NCBI RefSeq assembly: GCF_031344055.1
Contig: NZ_JADBEN010000003.1
Source: Methylobacillus flagellatus_A
Lineage (GTDB): Bacteria; Pseudomonadota; Gammaproteobacteria; Burkholderiales; Methylophilaceae
Reading direction: 5' to 3' (one strand)
DNA: 64,000 nt
Positions 60,719 to 64,000 of this stretch are shown here, piece after piece. The translations under genes and the position numbers were made by a program. The stretch's first letter is position 1. Each line of letters begins with the position of its first letter. A model generated the notes under the pieces. That model searched no databases. It worked only from the letters and a program-made list of their open reading frames with translations, and was not told the origin of the DNA.

Positions 60719-63196
60719 TCAGAATTTATACCTTAAGGTCAATAAAACTTTCCGTGGCTCGCCTACATAATTGTTCAAATAGTTGTTCGAGATAAAAGAG
60801 TAGTACTCTTTATTGAACAAGTTGTCGGCGTTCATAGATGCCGACCAGTTTTTATCGATTTGGTAACCGACCCGCGCATTCCACACTGCATAACTTCCTT
60901 GCACAGGGTTCAGCATGGTATCGCTGTCTGTCTTCTGTTCATTGCGGTAATTGACGCCCAGGCCAACGCGCCATTTATCGAGCGCTCCCTGTAATTGATA
61001 ATCAGACCACAGGCGCAGCATATGTCTGGGCGTTTCGTAACTGAACGGCTTGCCGACCAGGCTCTCGTCGCTGTCTTCCAGGTACTTGTTACGATTGTAT
61101 GTATAACCGCCGCTGACCTGCCAACCGCTTGCCACCAGTCCATGCGCTTCGATCTCGAAACCTTCGCTGCGGACTTTTCCTGCCGAGCGGGAGCAATATG
61201 ATCCTCCGCATATCATGGGAGCGTCATAGTCTATGACAGCCCGATTCTTCTGATCGACACGGAAAATGGCCAAAGAAGCATTCAAGGCGCCATCGAACAA
61301 CTCGCCCTTGACCCCCGCCTCGTAATTGACGCCCGTCATCGGTTGCAGGACTTTCAGCTGAGTATCCAATGCACTTTGCGGCTCGAATATCTCCGTATAA
61401 CTCGCATACAGCGACCACTGCGGAGTCAGCGCATATACCAGCCCGCCATATGGCGTGACCTCGCCACTCTCTTTCTCGTTGGAACTGGTTACAATCGCGC
61501 CATTTACAGGGTTGACGATGGAAGATGCATACTTGTACCAACTGGCACGTCCGCCGACTATCAACGTCATGCGCTCCGTCAAATGACTACGCCAAAGCGC
61601 ATAGATGCCTTTCTGGGTAGTGTCGGAGCTCAGGTTTCTTGTACGGCTCAATACCCGCGAATCAAGTTTAGGAATAGCCGCCTGATGGTCAAAGACGTTG
61701 ACCGTCGTATTCGAATATTCATGAAAGGCATCACGACGCTCCTGATCTGAATAATTCGCGCCAAGCACCACCTCGTGTGTCATGCCAAACGCCTGCAATT
61801 TGCCATTGACATTGGCATTGAACCCTTTGCTCTTGCCGCCGAAATCATACTCAAAACCGGGGGCCGTCATCGAGTTTCCATTCACAGGAACCAACCTGAA
61901 ATACGAAAGGGCAGTCACGGCATCATATTCCTCATCGGTATAGACCCCGGCCGCCTTCAACGTCCAATCCGCATTGAACCTGTGCTCAAGGTCGAGGAAC
62001 AACTGCGTTTCCCGACGCGTCGCCTCGCTCCAGTCGGCATCGAGATTGGCTTTTCTGGAAATGGGCAATGTCGTGCCATCGGCATAGCGCGGCAACCCGT
62101 AATAGAGGCTGCTATTTCCATTCAAACGCGAGAAAGCGATACCTGCCCCGATCGTAGTATCTGGAGCCACATCAATATCAATAGCAGCATAAGCGTTCAG
62201 GTTGCGATCCCACACTTTGTCTATAAATGAATTTTTATCCTCATAATCCAGCACGGCACGGCCACGGATACTTCCTGCCTCATTCAGCGCGCCTCCGGCA
62301 TCGATTCGCGCACCATAGTTATCCCAGGAACCCGCACGGCCTTCAGCCATGATCGAAGTTTCAGCCAATCCGCGCTTGCGCACCAGATTAATCGCGCCGG
62401 CAGGGCTGCCTGCCCCTTCCAGCAAGCCCTGCGCCCCTCGCAACACTTCAACCCGGTCCAGGTAGACAGAACTTGCCAACAGCAGGTTGCCGTTGGTGTA
62501 ACTGCGGGACAAGGGCACCCCGTCATATTGGATGATGTTGGTTTGAAACCCCCGCGAATAAATATCGCTGCCGCCGCCCGTGCGCTTGACCAATGTCACC
62601 CCAGGCGTATTGGCCAATACGTCTGCCAGCGTATCCAGTCGCTGGTCGTCTATTCTCTGCCTCGTCATCACGGTCACTGACTGGGGAATATCTTTCAGCG
62701 AATCCACTCCTTTCAGCATGCTTGCGCCTGATGCTGCATAAGAACCTGTACCTTCCGTGACCAACCTGTCATTCGCTTTTTCACGCCTCGTCCTCACACT
62801 CACCTCAGGCAGAATATCCTCACCTTTTGCCTGTGGACTCAATGCATTGGTCAAGGCATAGCCACCATCACGTTCTTGCCTCGCGGCAAGGCCGCTTCCT
62901 TTCAACAAAACATCAAATCCCTGGCTGATGGTGTAGCTGCCATTGAGGCCTGTCGTCGTTTTTCCTTGGGTTACCACTGGATCAAAAGACAGCAGTACGC
63001 CAGCCTGGGTGGCAAACGTGGAAAGCGCAGCGCCCAGAGGGCCGGCTGCGATAGCGTAGATTTTTGCTTCTGCCGCAGTCGCTTCGGCAGCATATGTCAT
63101 ATGCATCGGCATCAATGCGCCTGTTGCAAGGCTGGCCTGCAACAGCAAGGCAATGGTGCTGCGCTTGAATGGATGGGGTTTGTTTTCTTTTGGCAT
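60719..63196 (-). CDS. TonB-dependent receptor with STN domain (siderophore type)
   Basis: 825 residues. Signal region to about residue 37, STN domain (about 45-100: AAGPLGAALSTFATQAGVLLSFDP), which lets the receptor signal to a FecR-type partner. Plug with DIPQSVTVMTRQRIDDQRLDTLADVL and YDGVPLSR, then a 22-strand barrel ending LTLRYKF. It is of the FpvA/FhuE ferric-siderophore type. The start at 63196 has CAGGGAG upstream; 63262 is an unlikely extension. The fecR gene is 116 bases upstream. Confidence 0.94.
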   Translation of the reverse strand: MPKENKPHPFKRSTIALLLQASLATGALMPMHMTYAAEATAAEAKIYAIAAGPLGAALSTFATQAGVLLSFDPVVTQGKTTTGLNGSYTISQGFDVLLKGSGLAARQERDGGYALTNALSPQAKGEDILPEVSVRTRREKANDRLVTEGTGSYAASGASMLKGVDSLKDIPQSVTVMTRQRIDDQRLDTLADVLANTPGVTLVKRTGGGSDIYSRGFQTNIIQYDGVPLSRSYTNGNLLLASSVYLDRVEVLRGAQGLLEGAGSPAGAINLVRKRGLAETSIMAEGRAGSWDNYGARIDAGGALNEAGSIRGRAVLDYEDKNSFIDKVWDRNLNAYAAIDIDVAPDTTIGAGIAFSRLNGNSSLYYGLPRYADGTTLPISRKANLDADWSEATRRETQLFLDLEHRFNADWTLKAAGVYTDEEYDAVTALSYFRLVPVNGNSMTAPGFEYDFGGKSKGFNANVNGKLQAFGMTHEVVLGANYSDQERRDAFHEYSNTTVNVFDHQAAIPKLDSRVLSRTRNLSSDTTQKGIYALWRSHLTERMTLIVGGRASWYKYASSIVNPVNGAIVTSSNEKESGEVTPYGGLVYALTPQWSLYASYTEIFEPQSALDTQLKVLQPMTGVNYEAGVKGELFDGALNASLAIFRVDQKNRAVIDYDAPMICGGSYCSRSAGKVRSEGFEIEAHGLVASGWQVSGGYTYNRNKYLEDSDESLVGKPFSYETPRHMLRLWSDYQLQGALDKWRVGLGVNYRNEQKTDSDTMLNPVQGSYAVWNARVGYQIDKNWSASMNADNLFNKEYYSFISNNYLNNYVGEPRKVLLTLRYKF

Positions 63197-63264
63197 GATG
63201 CTCCCTGGATAGTGATTGAACGTCTCTATCTGCTTTGCCAAACGAAAACCGAAAAGTGACAATC

Positions 63265-63283
63265 GAAAATGAAAATTATTTTG
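63265..63283 (-). promoter_or_regulatory. Fur-box-like site before TonB receptor
   Basis: GAAAATGAAAATTATTTTG agrees with the 19-bp Fur consensus GATAATGATAATCATTATC at 14 of 19 positions. It is 69-87 bases upstream of the receptor ATG in the fecR-receptor gap, the proper place for iron repression. Not proven. Confidence 0.5.
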
Positions 63284-63312
63284 GCGGGCTTGCCCGAACC
63301 GGAGATCAGGCG

Positions 63313-64000
63313 TTATGTCGCGCGAGGTTGCAGCAGCACGATGTAGCGGGTGAACATGGTGATATTGACCGGCAGGGTCCTGGCAATGCTGTGCAATACG
63401 GCATCGGTATCCTTGACCGGGAAGGAGCCGGAAATCTCCAACTCATGCAATTCCGGGGCCAAGCGCAGCCAGCCTTTGCGGTAGCGTTGCAGTTCTGCGA
63501 TGAATTGCGGCAAGGGCAGGTTGTCGGCATAGATAAACCCATCGGCCCAGCTCGACGCTTGCGGCGACAACGGGCCCAGGGTGATCTGCCCATGGACAGA
63601 AAACAGGCTGGCCATGCCTTCGCTGACGGTATAAGCCTGCCCAGGCGCGGACTGCGGCTCGACCTTGACGGCATGCGCCAGGACGCTGAGCAAGGTACCG
63701 CCATCGGTCTGGCGCACGCTGAATTTCGTGCCCAACGCAGTCAGTAGCCCTTCGCTGGTCTGTACGACAAACGGCCGGTATGGCCCGGTTTCCTGGCCGG
63801 TATCAATCATGATTTCGCCGCTGTGCAGGCGAATCAGGCGCTGCCGTGCATCGAACGCCACGTCCAGTGCGGAATCGGTATTGACGACCAATCGGCTGCC
63901 GTCAGCCAACGCCAACGTGCGCTGTTCGCCAACCGCGGTACGGATATCGGCATTCCAGCTTTGCCACGGCAACTCCCGATAGGCCTGCCAGCCCGCGCCG
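63313..64000 (-). CDS. FecR-type anti-sigma regulator (5' end outside window)
   Basis: 229 codons visible, open to the right edge; the N-terminal cytoplasmic DUF4880 and membrane span lie outside. Seen: the FecR domain WQSWNADIRTAVGEQRTLALADGSRLVVNTDSALDV (in pieces), GEIMIDTG, FVVQTSEGLLTALGTKFSV and a C-terminal domain with FIAELQRYRKG. In the Fec-type system it is an inner-membrane protein that relays the receptor signal to an ECF sigma factor, probably encoded just beyond the edge. Confidence 0.92.
   Translation of the reverse strand, partial: GAGWQAYRELPWQSWNADIRTAVGEQRTLALADGSRLVVNTDSALDVAFDARQRLIRLHSGEIMIDTGQETGPYRPFVVQTSEGLLTALGTKFSVRQTDGGTLLSVLAHAVKVEPQSAPGQAYTVSEGMASLFSVHGQITLGPLSPQASSWADGFIYADNLPLPQFIAELQRYRKGWLRLAPELHELEISGSFPVKDTDAVLHSIARTLPVNITMFTRYIVLLQPRAT

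Overview
The window looks like a piece of a betaproteobacterial chromosome, most probably from the Methylophilales and close to Methylobacillus. This is inferred from the mix of protein families, the moderately high GC content, the lptM-lysA, pilMNOPQ-aroKB-dgt and hemA-prfA-prmC blocks, and the dacA-dat-ybeD-lipBA run. The species cannot be proven from the sequence alone. Almost everything is core metabolism and cell-envelope machinery. I see no rRNA, tRNA, insertion sequence, CRISPR array or prophage.

Layout. 1-3355: lysA (cut by the window edge), lptM, mtgA, aroE and a rhodanese, all on the minus strand. 3419-8202: a nitrogen-control block with glnA behind two NtrC-type sites and a sigma-54 promoter, a DUF4124 gene, then ntrB-ntrC. 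8258-9464: an AT-richer two-gene module (XRE-type regulator plus AbiEii-type nucleotidyltransferase) that resembles a toxin-antitoxin pair. 9593-10810: a highly expressed-looking porin. 11065-18842: dgt, aroB, aroK and the type IV pilus assembly operon pilMNOPQ (minus). 19006-22080: PBP1A and a conserved unknown. 22240-31244: hemB and a trp operon in the order rpe, trp leader, trpE, MASE1-PAS-GGDEF-EAL protein, trpG, trpD, DUF3465 protein, trpC, hemB (minus strand). 31541-35216: hemA, prfA, DUF2127 protein, prmC. 35227-42647: EamA transporter, gamma-carbonic-anhydrase-like protein, metXW, a TauE/SafE-type membrane protein, ampG, xthA, pyrE and a DNA glycosylase. 42744-46596: a second DUF4124 gene and gatCAB. 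46717-59909: the rod-shape cluster mreB-mreC-mreD-mrdA-rodA-rlpA-dacA, then a D-amino-acid aminotransferase-like gene, ybeD, lipB, lipA, a CBS/DUF21 protein and a UbiH-type hydroxylase. 60003-60647: a Phd/PIN toxin-antitoxin pair. 60719-64000: a TonB receptor with an STN domain and a FecR-type anti-sigma regulator that runs off the right edge.

The strongest unexpected signal is in the 134 bases between rpe and trpE (30412-30545). It holds an 18-codon leader ORF ending in Trp-Arg-Trp-Trp-Arg, several mutually exclusive hairpins, and a perfect 12-bp long-range stem whose 3' arm runs into the trpE ribosome-binding site. This looks like a leader-peptide attenuator that may act on trpE translation rather than through a standard intrinsic terminator. 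A c-di-GMP turnover protein embedded in the same operon, between trpE and trpG, makes the arrangement more unusual.

Other regulatory signals read from the bases are the tandem NtrC sites and -24/-12 promoter of glnA, a Fur-like box ahead of the TonB receptor, an inverted repeat ahead of the Phd/PIN pair, intrinsic terminators after glnA, the porin, mrcA, mreB and the TonB receptor, a terminator-like hairpin between pilQ and aroK, and two structured repeat-like elements (22098-22241 and 24552-24655).
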